A stretch of DNA of 30,466 nucleotides, taken from contig DASUMQ010000184.1 of NCBI GenBank assembly GCA_036277615.1, positions 1 to 30,466 of the forward strand. Direction: 5' to 3'. Below are positions 1 through 8,773 of the stretch, piece after piece; within the stretch, counting starts at the first letter, position 1; every line of letters starts with the position of its first letter. Origin of the DNA: RPQJ01 sp036277615 (GTDB lineage: Bacteria; Pseudomonadota; Gammaproteobacteria; Steroidobacterales; Steroidobacteraceae). The notes under the pieces are model-generated. The model made no database searches and was not told the origin of the DNA. It saw only the letters and a list, made by a program, of their open reading frames with translations. A program made the position numbers and the translations under genes.

Positions 1-1
1 C

Positions 2-661
2 AACCCCGCGGCGCTGGGGACGTGCGGCCGGGCTCGCGCCGGGGTCGAAGCGCGCGTCGTCGATGCGCACGACATCGAAGTGCTCCATGGCCAGGTCGGC
101 GAACTGATCCTGCGCACGTCGCGTCCGTGGGAACTTTCGCCGGGCTACTTCGGTAACCCGGAGGCGACGGCTGCCGCGTGGCGCAACGGCTGGTTCCACA
201 CCGGCGACGCGTTCCGACGCGACGCAGACGGCAACTTCTACTTCGTCGACCGACTCAAGGACTCGATCCGTCGTCGCGGCGAGAACATCTCGTCGTTCGA
301 GGTGGAGGCCGAGGCGCTGTGCCACCCGGCCGTGCTGGAGGCAGCCGCGATCGCGGTGCCGAGCGACGACGCCGAGGACGAGGTGATGCTCGTGCTCACG
401 CTCGACGAGTCGCGAGGGTTCGACCCGGCCGAACTGCTGCAATTCCTCGAGCCACGCATGGCGCACTACATGCTGCCTCGCTACGTGCGCGTCGTGAAAG
501 CCATGCCGAAGACGCCGACGGCCAAGATCGAGAAGCATCGCCTGCGCGCCGAAGGTGTGACGGCCGGGACCTGGGACCGCGAGGCCCACGGCATCACGGT
601 GCGCGCGGGACGCCTGCACCTGAAACCCGCGGCAGGCGCAGCCGCGTCGGCCCATCGATGA
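2..661 (+). CDS. Acyl-CoA synthetase (AMP-binding), C-terminal part, 5' truncated by window
   Basis: This is the last ~219 residues of an ANL-superfamily adenylating enzyme, which makes an acyl-CoA from a carboxylic acid, ATP and CoA. The reading frame is open from base 2, so the true start lies outside the window. Visible family elements are the GWFHTGD motif with its ATP-ribose-binding Asp (about base 220), the hinge region VDRLKDSIRRRGENISSFEVE, and the C-terminal catalytic Lys in PKTPTAKIEK (about base 530). It is clearly paralogous to the ligase at 26060-27697: both share RRRGENISSFEVE and the ending GVTAGTWDRE / GITADTWDRE. That points to the CaiC-like (carnitine/crotonobetaine-CoA ligase) branch. 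It lies 34 bases before the thiolase at 696 and is probably in one operon with it. The substrate is unknown. Confidence 0.9.
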   Translation, partial: NPAALGTCGRARAGVEARVVDAHDIEVLHGQVGELILRTSRPWELSPGYFGNPEATAAAWRNGWFHTGDAFRRDADGNFYFVDRLKDSIRRRGENISSFEVEAEALCHPAVLEAAAIAVPSDDAEDEVMLVLTLDESRGFDPAELLQFLEPRMAHYMLPRYVRVVKAMPKTPTAKIEKHRLRAEGVTAGTWDREAHGITVRAGRLHLKPAAGAAASAHR

Positions 662-695
662 CAAATTCCGCAACGCACACGGCCAGGATCCACGC

Positions 696-1925
696 ATGGC
701 GATACATCTGATCGGCGGCTACCAGACGGATTTCGCGCGCGTCTGGTCGCGCGAAGGCCTCGACTACACCGACATGATGCGCGAAGCCATCGACGGCGCG
801 CTCGAATCCTGCCGGCTCGACGCCGACGACATCGACACGATCCACGTGGGCAATGCCTTCGGCGAGCTGTACCGAGGGCAGGGTCACCTCGCCGCGATGG
901 TGGCGCAGATCAAGCCGGAGTTCTTCGGCAAGCCGGCGATGCGGCACGAGGCGGCGTGCGCCTCCAGCTCACTCGGCGTGCTCGCGGCGTCGGCCGAAAT
1001 CGAGGCGGGCCGGTACGACTGCATCCTCGTGCTCGGCGTCGAGGAGGAGAAGAACCTGCCGGGCGACCAGGCTTCGCAGGTTCAGAACGCCGCGTCGTGG
1101 CAGGGACGCGAAGGGCTCGACTGCAAGTTCGTCTGGCCCGCGGTCTTCGGCCGCATCGCGATGGAGTACGAGTCGCGCTACGGACTCGACCGGCGTCACC
1201 TGAACCGCATCGCCGAAATCAACATGAGCAACGCGAAACGCAATCCGCGCGCCCAGACCCGCAACTGGAGCTTCCGCGCCGAGACCTTCACCGACGACGA
1301 CCAGTACAACCCCGTGATCGAGCCCGGCACGCGGCGCCAGGACTGCGGCCAGATCACGGACGGGGCCGTCGCGGTCGTGCTGTGCTCGGACGCGTTCATG
1401 GAGCGGTACGCAGCGCGGCGCGGCGTACGGGGCGACGATTTTCCCCGCATCCTCGGCTGGGGCCACACCAACGCGGGCATCCGCTTCCAGGACAAGCTCG
1501 AACGCAGCCGCGGCGCGACGTACATGTTCCCGCACGTGCGCAAAGCTATCGAGGACGCGTGGCGACGCGCAGGACTCGCCGGCGTCGAGGCGCTCGACGG
1601 CATCGAGACCCACGACTGCTTCACGTCGACTGAGTACATGGCGATCGACCACTTCGGCCTCGTGCCACCCGGACAGAGCTGGCAGGCGATCGAGGACCGC
1701 ACGATCGAACTCGGCGGCCGCTGTCCCGTGAATCCGTCGGGAGGGCTGATCGGGGTCGGCCACCCGGTGGGCGCGACGGGCGCGCGCATGCTGCTGGACG
1801 CCGGGCGACAGGTGACCGGCACGGCCGGCGAATACCAGGTCGAGGGGGCCAGGACGTTCGGCACGCTCAACATCGGCGGCTCGCTCGGCACGGTCGTCAG
1901 CCTCGTCGTCGGGCGTGGCGCCTGA
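696..1925 (+). CDS. SCP2-type thiolase (acetyl-CoA acyltransferase-like)
   Basis: A 409-residue thiolase-fold protein of the SCP2/SCPx (non-specific lipid transfer) branch, expected to cleave 3-ketoacyl-CoA with CoA. The nucleophile is Cys88 in HEAACASSSLG. The usual NEAF loop is replaced by HDCF (306-309), the hallmark of SCP2 thiolases, where that loop supplies the second Cys. His356 sits in GHPVGATGA. The classical C-terminal CxG motif is absent (NIGGSLG instead), again as in SCP2 thiolases. The ATG at 696 has AGGA seven bases upstream. The next thiolase starts 10 bases after this stop. In eukaryotes and mycobacteria this branch acts on branched (2-methyl) chains of sterols and bile acids. 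That makes a branched substrate likely here but does not prove it. No fused SCP2 sterol-carrier domain is present. Confidence 0.9.
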   Translation: MAIHLIGGYQTDFARVWSREGLDYTDMMREAIDGALESCRLDADDIDTIHVGNAFGELYRGQGHLAAMVAQIKPEFFGKPAMRHEAACASSSLGVLAASAEIEAGRYDCILVLGVEEEKNLPGDQASQVQNAASWQGREGLDCKFVWPAVFGRIAMEYESRYGLDRRHLNRIAEINMSNAKRNPRAQTRNWSFRAETFTDDDQYNPVIEPGTRRQDCGQITDGAVAVVLCSDAFMERYAARRGVRGDDFPRILGWGHTNAGIRFQDKLERSRGATYMFPHVRKAIEDAWRRAGLAGVEALDGIETHDCFTSTEYMAIDHFGLVPPGQSWQAIEDRTIELGGRCPVNPSGGLIGVGHPVGATGARMLLDAGRQVTGTAGEYQVEGARTFGTLNIGGSLGTVVSLVVGRGA

Positions 1926-1935
1926 AGGCCGCCGC

Positions 1936-3090
1936 ATGCAGGCATATATCTACGACGCCGTGAGGACGCCCCGCGGCAAGGCCCGGGCCGAAGGCGGGCT
2001 CGCAGGCCTCAAGCCGCAGGAACTCATCGGCGGTCTCGTCGACGCCCTCGAAGGACGGGGACATGCGCCGCGGCGCGCGGAGGCGCTCGTGCTCGGCTGC
2101 GTCGGGCAGGTCGGCGACCAGGGCGCGAACATCGCGCTCGTGTCGAAGCTGCACGCGAATGTCGCCGACGACGCCTACGCGATCACGCTGAACAACTACT
2201 GCGTGTCGGGCCTCACGGCCATCGGGCACGTCGCGGCGCGCGTGGCGGCCGGCGAACTCGATCGCGCGCTCGCCGGTGGCGTCGAGATGATGTCGCGAGT
2301 GCCGTTCCTCGGCGACCAGGCCGGTTACTACACCGACGCGAGCTTCCCCAGGCGCACGCGCTTCATCCCGGTCGTGCTCGCCGCCGACCGGCTCGCCGAA
2401 GCGCAGGGCATTTCACGCGACGCGCTCGACGCAGTCGCGCTGACCTCGCAGCAGCGGGCCGCGGCGGCGGAGACGACGCCGGCGCTGCTCGCGTCACGCG
2501 TACCGCTCGGCGGTCTCGCGGTCGACGAATGCATCCGTCCGCAGACGACGGCCGAGTCGCTGCGTGCGATGGCGCCGTCGTTCGTGGCCCTGTCCGAACA
2601 GTATCGTGACGCACTCGACGGCCCGGTGGACCACCGGCACACGATTGGCCACGCGCCGCCGGTCTGCGACGGCGCGGCGCTCGCGCTGATGGGGGGCCCA
2701 CCGTCGGGCGACCAGCGACGGCCGCGCGCGAGGATCCTGGCCTACGCGGAAGCGGGCGGCGATCCGCACGCCTCGCTGCTCGCGGGTTTCACGGCGATGG
2801 AGCGCGTGCTGCAGCGGACCGGCCTGTCGCTGGGCGACATGGATCGCATCGAGTTCATGGAAGCGTTCGGCGTGACGATCGCGAAATTCCTGCGCGACCA
2901 CACCGTCGATGCAACGAAGGTCAATGTGGGCGGCGGCCACATCGCCCGCGGTCATCCGATGGGCGCGTCCGGCGCGATCCTGCTGTCGACGCTGCTCGAT
3001 GCGCTCGACGCGGCCGCCGGGCGACTCGGACTCGTGGTCTGCTCAGGCGCGTCCGGGGTCGGCGCCGCGATGGTGGTGGAAAGAATGAAT

Positions 3091-3093
<3 letters not shown>
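1936..3093 (+). CDS. Thiolase, acetyl-CoA C-acyltransferase family
   Basis: A 385-residue thiolase for the last step of beta-oxidation. It carries the classical three catalytic positions: Cys89 in NNYCVSG, His340 in GHPMGASGA and Cys369 in CSGASGVG. The NEAF motif reads MEAF (309-312), so the Asn that normally holds a catalytic water is Met, an oddity that may tune specificity. I chose the ATG at 1936, with AAGG a few bases upstream. An in-frame GTG at 1915 would overlap the preceding gene and add seven residues (APEGRR...) unlike a thiolase N-terminus. The stop codon TAG (3091-3093) is also the first three bases of the heptad repeat array. It is the third gene of the leftmost plus-strand run and is probably co-transcribed with the SCP2-type thiolase. 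Confidence 0.88.
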
Positions 3094-3215
<122 letters not shown>

Positions 3216-3220
<5 letters not shown>

Positions 3221-3599
3221 TCTCCCTCAGTACCGCCGCCTGCGCCGGATCCACGTACTCCTCGATGCGCTGGATGCGTCCGTCGCGCAGCGTGATCACG
3301 CAGCAGGCGTACAGCTTCATCTCGCGCCCGTTCGGCAGCTGCGCCTCGAGCACGTGCTGCTGGAACCATCCTCCCGGCACGATCTCGCGACGCAGGACGC
3401 TATAGCGCCGTTGCGGTGCCTTGCGCACCATCCACTCGAGCAGCTTGAGGTTCTCCGGCAATGGCTGGTCGGCGTTGTCGAAGTTGTGCCAGACCGTCGC
3501 ATCTGGCTGGTAGAAGTCGCGGACGAGCGCGGCGTCGCCGACGTTGAGCGCGTCGATGAAGCGGTCGGCGAACGCGAAAACGTCGTCGGTCGTGGTCAT
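3216..3599 (-). CDS. SnoaL/ketosteroid-isomerase-like (NTF2-fold) protein
   Basis: A 127-residue protein of the NTF2-like superfamily (SnoaL, ketosteroid isomerase, limonene-epoxide hydrolase relatives). Supporting features are the N-terminal helix DDVFAFADRFIDALNVGDAALVRDFYQPDATVWHNFDN, a central VLEAQLPNGREMKLYACCVITLRDGRI strand pair, and the closing IEEYVD. The family includes isomerases, cyclases and hydrolases as well as non-catalytic binding proteins. No member-specific catalytic set is secure here. The ATG at 3597-3599 is preceded by GAGG at a suitable distance; an upstream in-frame extension (to 3695) runs through the promoter region and does not resemble the family. The gene is divergent from the thiolase at 3727, and a copy of the 20-base motif lies between them. 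Its stop lies in the last heptad repeat unit. Confidence 0.8.
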
Positions 3600-3631
3600 G
3601 GCGGTGTCCTCGGGGCGGTGCCCGAACCATA

Positions 3632-3651
3632 AGTCCAATAATGCAAGAGAG
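3632..3651 (+). promoter_or_regulatory. Copy 1 of shared 20-bp motif (divergent promoter region)
   Basis: AGTCCAATAATGCAAGAGAG lies between the divergent NTF2-like gene (start 3599) and thiolase gene (start 3727). It matches the locus consensus AGTCYNRTNNWGCAAGNGAC in the left AGTC, in R and T at positions 7-8, and in the invariant GCAAG. A second GCAAG follows at 3651-3655. It may be an operator or a promoter element; no cognate protein is known. Confidence 0.5.
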
Positions 3652-3726
3652 CAAGCCGCGACGGGCGTTGACGCGCGGACCCGCAATGCGGTCAACTGTC
3701 ACTTTCGCAATGAGACTGAGGCACCC

Positions 3727-4935
3727 ATGAGCCGAACCGCCGTGATCGTCGCCACCGCGCGCACCCCGATCGGCAAGGCGTTCCGCGGCGCGTTCAACGA
3801 CACGGAAGGCACGACGCTCGCGGGGCACGCGGTGGCCGAGGCCGTGCGTCGCGCGGGCGTCGCACCCGCGGAGGTCGAGGATGTCGTGCTCGGCTGCGCG
3901 GTTCCGCAAGGCACGACCGGGCAGAACATCGCGCGTTTTGCGGCGCTGCGGGCCGGGCTGCCCGTCACGGTGCCGGGCATGACGGTCGAGCGCGCGTGCT
4001 CGTCGGGGCTCATGGCCGTGGCTTCCGCGGCGCGGCACATCGTCGTCGACGGGGCCGAGGTCGTGGTCGCAGGCGGCGTCGAATCGGTGTCGCTGGTGCA
4101 GAACGAGCGCGTCAACTACGAACGGCTGGGCGACCCTTGGCAGCGCGAGCACTATCCCGGACTCGCGACGAGCATGATCGAGACCGCCGAGGTCGTCGCG
4201 GAGCGCTACGGTGTCTCGCGCCAGGCGCAGGACGAGTATGCGCTGCAGTCCCAGCAGCGTACGGCGCAGGCGCAGCGCGAAGGCCGCTACGACGCCGAGA
4301 TCGCTCCGCTCACGACGCGGATGCTCGTGCGCGACAAGGACACCGGCGCCGTTTCGCAACGCGAGGTCCGGCTCCGGCTCGACGAAGGCAACCGACCGGA
4401 GACGACGCTGGCCGACCTGCGCAAGCTGAAGCCCGTGTTCAAGGGCGGGCATTACGTCGCCGAAGGCCGGTTCGTGACGGCCGGCAACGCGTCGCAGCTC
4501 TCCGACGGCGCGGCCGCACTCGTGTTGATGGAAGCCGGTGCGGCCGAGCGTCGCGGTCTCACGCCGCTCGGCGCGTACCGCGGTCTCGCCGTCGCGGGCT
4601 GCAGGCCGGAGGAAATGGGCATCGGGCCCGTGTTCGCGGTGCCGAAACTGCTCGAGCGGCACGGCCTCACCATCGACGACATCGACCTCTGGGAACTCAA
4701 CGAGGCGTTCGCGAGCCAGCTGCTGTATTGCCGTGACGCGCTGGGCATCCCGGACGCGCGCCTGAACGTGTCGGGCGGCTCGATTGCGATCGGCCATCCG
4801 TTCGGCATGACCGGCGCGCGATGCGTCGGGCACCTGATGCACGAGGGCAGACGCCGCGGGGCACGCTACGGCGTCGTGACGATGTGCGTGGGCGGTGGCA
4901 TGGGCGCCGCGGGTCTGTTCGAGATCTACGGCTGA
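3727..4935 (+). CDS. Thiolase, acetyl-CoA C-acetyltransferase (FadA-like)
   Basis: A 402-residue classical degradative thiolase. It has nucleophile Cys91 in ERACSSG, NEAF at 325-328, His357 in GHPFGMTGA and Cys387 in CVGGGMGA, so all four active-site motifs are canonical. It would cleave a 3-ketoacyl-CoA to acetyl-CoA (or propionyl-CoA) and a shortened acyl-CoA. The ATG at 3727 starts the conserved MSRTAVIVATARTPIGKAFRG and has GAGG just upstream. The open frame continues upstream to 3544, but that part translates the divergent promoter and is not thiolase-like. It heads a seven-gene plus-strand run to 10707 that contains the preceding beta-oxidation enzymes. It is the third thiolase within 5 kb, and the three belong to different subfamilies, so different chain lengths or branch patterns are likely. 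Confidence 0.92.
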   Translation: MSRTAVIVATARTPIGKAFRGAFNDTEGTTLAGHAVAEAVRRAGVAPAEVEDVVLGCAVPQGTTGQNIARFAALRAGLPVTVPGMTVERACSSGLMAVASAARHIVVDGAEVVVAGGVESVSLVQNERVNYERLGDPWQREHYPGLATSMIETAEVVAERYGVSRQAQDEYALQSQQRTAQAQREGRYDAEIAPLTTRMLVRDKDTGAVSQREVRLRLDEGNRPETTLADLRKLKPVFKGGHYVAEGRFVTAGNASQLSDGAAALVLMEAGAAERRGLTPLGAYRGLAVAGCRPEEMGIGPVFAVPKLLERHGLTIDDIDLWELNEAFASQLLYCRDALGIPDARLNVSGGSIAIGHPFGMTGARCVGHLMHEGRRRGARYGVVTMCVGGGMGAAGLFEIYG

Positions 4936-5005
4936 CGATAGTGTGTGACCGTGCGCGGATGGCCTGCATCGGCTGCCGTGCCGATACGCGCGGCGCGAGG
5001 AAGTG

Positions 5006-6196
5006 ATGCGACTCGATTTCACCGACCAGGACCTGGAATTCCGCAACGAGGTGCGCCGCTTCATTGCAGAGCACTATCCGGCCGAGGTGCGCGAGCGCCA
5101 GCAGCGGGGGCTCGAGTTGCGCAAGCAGGATTACCTCGCGTGGCACCAGGCGGTGTCGCGTCGCGGCTGGTCGGTTCCCGCGTGGCCGGTCGAGTACGGC
5201 GGCACGGGCTGGACGCCGACGCAGCGTTACCTCTGGAACGAAGAACTCGCGCTGGCCGACACGGTACCGATCATCTCGTTCGGTACGGGTCTCGTCGGTC
5301 CGGTGATCTATACGTTCGGCACCGCCGAACAGAAGGCGCGCTTCCTGCCGGACATCGTCGCGGGCACCGTCTGGTGGTGCCAGGGTTACTCGGAGCCCGG
5401 CGCCGGCTCCGACCTCGCCTCGCTGCAGACACGCGCGGTCCGCGAGGGCGATCACTACGTCGTCAACGGGCAGAAGACCTGGACCACACTCGGGCACTTC
5501 GCGGACTGGGGTTTCTTCCTCGTCCGCACGGACCCCAAGGCGCGCAAGCAGGCGGGCATCAGTTTCCTGCTGATCGACATGCGCAGCCCCGGCGTCACCG
5601 TGCGCCCGATCATCACGCTCGACGGTACGCACGAGGTGAACGAGGTATGGCTCGAAGACGTTCGCGTGCCCGTCGAGAATCGCATCCACGAGGAGAACCA
5701 GGGGTGGACCTGCGCCAAGGCGCTGCTCGCCCACGAGCGCAGCGGCATCGCCATGGTGTCGCGATCGAAGGTGGCGCTCACGCGGCTGCGCGAACTTGCG
5801 GCGGGCGTCGTCGAGCGTGGCCGTCCGCTGCTGGAAGACCCGGCGTTTCGTCGCAAGCTGACCGGCATCGAGGTCGACCTGCTTGCGCTCGAGTACACCG
5901 AGTTGCGGATGCTCGCGGCCGAAACGGCCGGCAACGTGCCCGGTGTAGAAGTCTCGATGCTCAAGATCCGGGGCACCGAGTTGCAGCAGCGGCTCAACGA
6001 ACTCGCGCTCGAGGCCGTGGGCCCGCACGCGGCGCTGCGCGTGCGCGCGACGCTCGCGACCGGGGCGGACCCAATCGCCATGCCCGCGGCCGTGGACGTC
6101 GCGGACACGTATTTCAACATGCGCAAGACCTCGATCTTCGGCGGGTCGAACGAGATCCAGCGCAACATCCTGGCCAAGGCCGTGCTCGGGCTCTGA
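5006..6196 (+). CDS. Acyl-CoA dehydrogenase, subunit with catalytic Glu (FadE28/ChsE4-like)
   Basis: A 396-residue FAD-dependent acyl-CoA dehydrogenase that introduces the alpha,beta double bond of an acyl-CoA. The FAD/substrate segment CQGYSEPGAGSDLASL is at 125-140. The C-terminal flavin-binding segment FGGSNEIQRNI is near 378. At the position where MCAD-type enzymes carry their catalytic Glu (YEGT) this protein has Gly. A Glu is instead found in ALLAHERSG (Glu244), the position used by isovaleryl-CoA dehydrogenase and by the catalytic subunit of mycobacterial alpha2-beta2 steroid acyl-CoA dehydrogenases. I chose ATG 5006 with GAGG five bases upstream; the GTG at 5003 is a less likely alternative. 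The partner subunit follows after 28 bases. The preceding gap (4936-5005) shows no clear promoter. Confidence 0.92.
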   Translation: MRLDFTDQDLEFRNEVRRFIAEHYPAEVRERQQRGLELRKQDYLAWHQAVSRRGWSVPAWPVEYGGTGWTPTQRYLWNEELALADTVPIISFGTGLVGPVIYTFGTAEQKARFLPDIVAGTVWWCQGYSEPGAGSDLASLQTRAVREGDHYVVNGQKTWTTLGHFADWGFFLVRTDPKARKQAGISFLLIDMRSPGVTVRPIITLDGTHEVNEVWLEDVRVPVENRIHEENQGWTCAKALLAHERSGIAMVSRSKVALTRLRELAAGVVERGRPLLEDPAFRRKLTGIEVDLLALEYTELRMLAAETAGNVPGVEVSMLKIRGTELQQRLNELALEAVGPHAALRVRATLATGADPIAMPAAVDVADTYFNMRKTSIFGGSNEIQRNILAKAVLGL

Positions 6197-6224
6197 CGTC
6201 ACTCACGCAGCAGGAACACCACCG

Positions 6225-7352
6225 GTGGATTTCAGTTTCACGCCCGAGCAGGAGATGCTGCGCGAGAGTCTCGCGCGGTACTTCGCGGACACGTACTCGT
6301 TCCCACGGCGCCAGGCGATGGTCCGCTCGGAGCAGGGCTGGGCGCCCGGGGCCTGGCGGGGCCTCGCGGACGACCTCGGCGTGCTCGGCGCCGGCTTCGA
6401 TCCGGACGTCGGCGGCCTCGGCGGTGGCGCAGTCGAGCACCTGGTCGTCATGGAGGAGATCGGCCGCGCGCTCGCGATCGAACCCTATCTCGAGACCGCC
6501 GTGCTCGGGGGCGGCCTGCTGCGCCGGTGGGATTCGCCGCGTGCCCGCGAGTGGATCGAACGCATCGTCGCGGGCGAGGTTCGCCTCGCGTTCGCCCACC
6601 TCGAGCCGCCGGCACGATACGACCTCCAGCACATCACGACGCGTGCGACGCGCCAGCCGGACGGCTGGGTGCTCGACGGGCTCAAGGACGCGGTGCGCGG
6701 CGCGCCGTTCGCGACGCACCTGCTGGTCACGGCGCGCACCGCGGGTGCCGACCGCGACCGACGTGGCGTCGCCACCTTTCTCGTGGCGGCCGACGCCGCC
6801 GGGCTGACGCTGCGTCGCTATCCCACGGTGGACGGCAGCCTCGCCGCCGACGTGCGCCTGGCGGGCGTCCGCGCCGACATACTGGGTTCCGAGGACGGAT
6901 TCGACGCGCTCGAGGTCGCGGTCGACGAAGCGATCGCCGGGCTGTGCGCGGAGGCCGTCGGCGTGATGCGCCGGCTGTTGGCCGACACCGTCGAGTACAC
7001 GAAGCAGCGCCGCCAGTTCGACGCGCCGATCGCGGCCAACCAGGTCCTGCAGCACCGGATGGTGGACATGTACATGAGGGTCGAGCAGGCGGTTTCGATG
7101 ACGTACCTGGCCACGCTGAGCCTGTTGCTACGGCCCGCGCAGCGCATGCGCGCCGTCTCCGCCGCGAAGGTCTTCGTCGCCGATGCCGCGCGGTTCGTCG
7201 GCCAGGCCGCGGTGCAGTTGCACGGCGGCATGGGCATGACCGACGAACTCGCCGTGAGCCATTACTTCAAGCGGGCGACCATGATCGAGTCGCAGTTCGG
7301 GTCGGCCGACCACCATGCGCACCGCATCGAAGAACTGGCATCCGATGCCTGA
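6225..7352 (+). CDS. Acyl-CoA dehydrogenase, partner subunit (FadE29-like)
   Basis: A 375-residue acyl-CoA dehydrogenase homologue. Conserved parts are MDFSFTPEQEMLRESLARYFAD at the N-terminus, the flavin-contacting EYTKQRRQFDAPIAANQVLQHRMVDM (~259-284) and QLHGGMGMTDELAVSHYFKR (~331-350). The middle domain is short and diverged, and the usual YSEPxAGSD substrate motif is replaced by AHLEPPARYD. No Glu is visible at either known catalytic position. This pattern is typical of the non-catalytic partner in alpha2-beta2 acyl-CoA dehydrogenases, which share FAD across the subunit interface. The pairing with the gene at 5006 is therefore likely obligatory. GTG 6225 is the start, with AGGA nine bases upstream. 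The stop overlaps the ATG of the following hydrolase. Confidence 0.9.
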   Translation: MDFSFTPEQEMLRESLARYFADTYSFPRRQAMVRSEQGWAPGAWRGLADDLGVLGAGFDPDVGGLGGGAVEHLVVMEEIGRALAIEPYLETAVLGGGLLRRWDSPRAREWIERIVAGEVRLAFAHLEPPARYDLQHITTRATRQPDGWVLDGLKDAVRGAPFATHLLVTARTAGADRDRRGVATFLVAADAAGLTLRRYPTVDGSLAADVRLAGVRADILGSEDGFDALEVAVDEAIAGLCAEAVGVMRRLLADTVEYTKQRRQFDAPIAANQVLQHRMVDMYMRVEQAVSMTYLATLSLLLRPAQRMRAVSAAKVFVADAARFVGQAAVQLHGGMGMTDELAVSHYFKRATMIESQFGSADHHAHRIEELASDA

Positions 7353-8286
7353 CGCCGGCGGTCTGCACGAGGCCGTGGACTCGGCGCCGGCGTGGTTCCG
7401 CGTGGCGCTCGCGGCCGCCCCGACCCGCGCGACGATCGACGTCGAAGGCGTCGGGATCGAGACACTGGCCTGGGGCGAGCGCGGTCGTCCCGGCGTGCTG
7501 CTGCTCCACGGCTTCACCGCGCACGCGGACTGGTGGAGCTTCGTCGCGCCGCAACTCGCGACCGCGCGGCGAGTGGTCGCGCTTTCGTTGTCCGGCATGG
7601 GCGGTTCGAGCTGGCGCGACACCTATTCGCTCGAGCAGTACGCGCGCGAGGCGCTCGTCGTGGCGACGGAAGCAGGCTTGTTCGAGGCGGTGCATCCGCC
7701 GATCGTAGTCGGGCACTCGTTCGGAAGTTTCGTCGCCCGGCAGCTCGCGCAGACGGTCGGATCGCGACTCGGCGGGATCGTGCTGGTCGACGGCGTGATC
7801 ACGGCGGACGAGGACGACGACGAATACGACGGCGTGCCCCGGCGCGGGCATCGGCATCGCGTCTATCCGGCCCTCGACGAGGCCATGGCGAGGTTCCGCT
7901 TCTCACCACCGCAGCCGTGCGAGCACCCGTGGATCGTCGAACTGCTCGCACGCACGTCGCTGCACCCGGTCCAGGACGTGACCGGCAGCGCAGGCTGGTC
8001 GTGGTGCTTCGATCCCGACCTGCGCGCCAAGTTCGGCGGCTTGCCGAATGCCACGGTGCTCACGCCGCCGACGTGCCCGATGTCGCTGCTGTTCGGCGAC
8101 CGTTCGGAGCTGCTGACGCCCGCGCGCCGCGCACTGCTGCGACGTGCCACGCCGCCGCAGACACCGTGGATCGAGATTCCGGACGCAGGTCATCACGTGA
8201 TGGTGGACCAGCCGCTCGCGCTCGTCGCCGCCCTGCGCACGCAGTTCGAGGCCTGGCAACCTGCCGCCACACTGGATCGCGATTAG
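7345..8286 (+). CDS. Alpha/beta-hydrolase
   Basis: A 313-residue alpha/beta-hydrolase. The oxyanion-hole strand is VLLLHGFTAHADWW (51-64). The nucleophile elbow is GHSFGS with Ser125, the acid is probably Asp251 (LLFGDRSE), and the catalytic His is His283 in DAGHHVMVDQP. No signal peptide is visible, so it should be cytoplasmic. Family members act as esterases, C-C hydrolases, lactonases or thioesterases, and the sequence does not choose between them. Ring-lactone or ester opening before beta-oxidation is one reasonable guess. ATG 7345 overlaps the end of the acyl-CoA dehydrogenase gene by eight bases, implying translational coupling. An upstream in-frame ATG at 7315 would lengthen the overlap and add MRTASKNWHP, which is not hydrolase-like. 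Confidence 0.87.
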   Translation: MPDAGGLHEAVDSAPAWFRVALAAAPTRATIDVEGVGIETLAWGERGRPGVLLLHGFTAHADWWSFVAPQLATARRVVALSLSGMGGSSWRDTYSLEQYAREALVVATEAGLFEAVHPPIVVGHSFGSFVARQLAQTVGSRLGGIVLVDGVITADEDDDEYDGVPRRGHRHRVYPALDEAMARFRFSPPQPCEHPWIVELLARTSLHPVQDVTGSAGWSWCFDPDLRAKFGGLPNATVLTPPTCPMSLLFGDRSELLTPARRALLRRATPPQTPWIEIPDAGHHVMVDQPLALVAALRTQFEAWQPAATLDRD

Positions 8287-8307
8287 GACGCCACGAGGAG
8301 CACACAC

Positions 8308-8760
8308 GTGCACACACCGCAGGAACTGCAACGCCGGATCGGCGAGGAACTCGGGGCCTCCGACTGGTGCCTGATCGACCAGTCGATGATCGACCGCTTC
8401 GCGGACCTCACCGACGACCACCAGTGGATCCACGTCGACCGCGAAGCCGCGGCCCGGGGCCCGTTTGGCGCGACGATCGCGCACGGATTCCTGGTGCTCT
8501 CGCTGATGGCGAAGATGACGTCCTCCGCGGGCCTCGAACTCGAGGGCGCGCGCATGGGCATGAACTACGGGTTCGACCGCGTGCGGATCACGAACGTCGT
8601 GCGCGCCGGCAACCGCATCCGCGGGCGCTTCGTGCTCAAGGACCTGGTCGAGCGCCAGCCCGGCCAGTGGCTCATGACGCTCGCGATCACGGTCGAAGTC
8701 GAGGGCCAGGCCAAGCCCGCGGTCGTGGCCGACTGGCTCGGCCTGCAGTTCGTCGGTTGA
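8308..8760 (+). CDS. MaoC-family (R)-specific enoyl-CoA hydratase
   Basis: A 150-residue hotdog-fold MaoC dehydratase that hydrates trans-2-enoyl-CoA to (R)-3-hydroxyacyl-CoA. The hydratase-2 signature is ADLTDDHQWIHVDREAAARGPFGATIAHGFLVLSL (32-66). The catalytic pair is Asp37 and His42, with the same spacing as in PhaJ. It is a single-domain, short-chain-length type; members of this length act as homodimers. The start is GTG 8308 with a strong GAGGAG seven bases upstream. It sits between the hydrolase and an MFE-2-like dehydrogenase, 13 bases upstream of the latter. Hydratase and dehydrogenase therefore recreate as separate proteins the two activities that peroxisomal MFE-2 carries in one chain. 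Confidence 0.92.
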   Translation: MHTPQELQRRIGEELGASDWCLIDQSMIDRFADLTDDHQWIHVDREAAARGPFGATIAHGFLVLSLMAKMTSSAGLELEGARMGMNYGFDRVRITNVVRAGNRIRGRFVLKDLVERQPGQWLMTLAITVEVEGQAKPAVVADWLGLQFVG

Positions 8761-8773
8761 GGAGACACCGCTC

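Noticed and set aside
4930..4949. Possible seventh motif copy before the acyl-CoA dehydrogenase at 5006
   Set aside because: Only the right-end GTGAC and scattered bases match; the invariant GCAAG is missing.
3400..5064. A 554-codon minus-strand open frame over the thiolase at 3727
   Set aside because: Shadow translation. It crosses a promoter region and two real genes and shows no domain.
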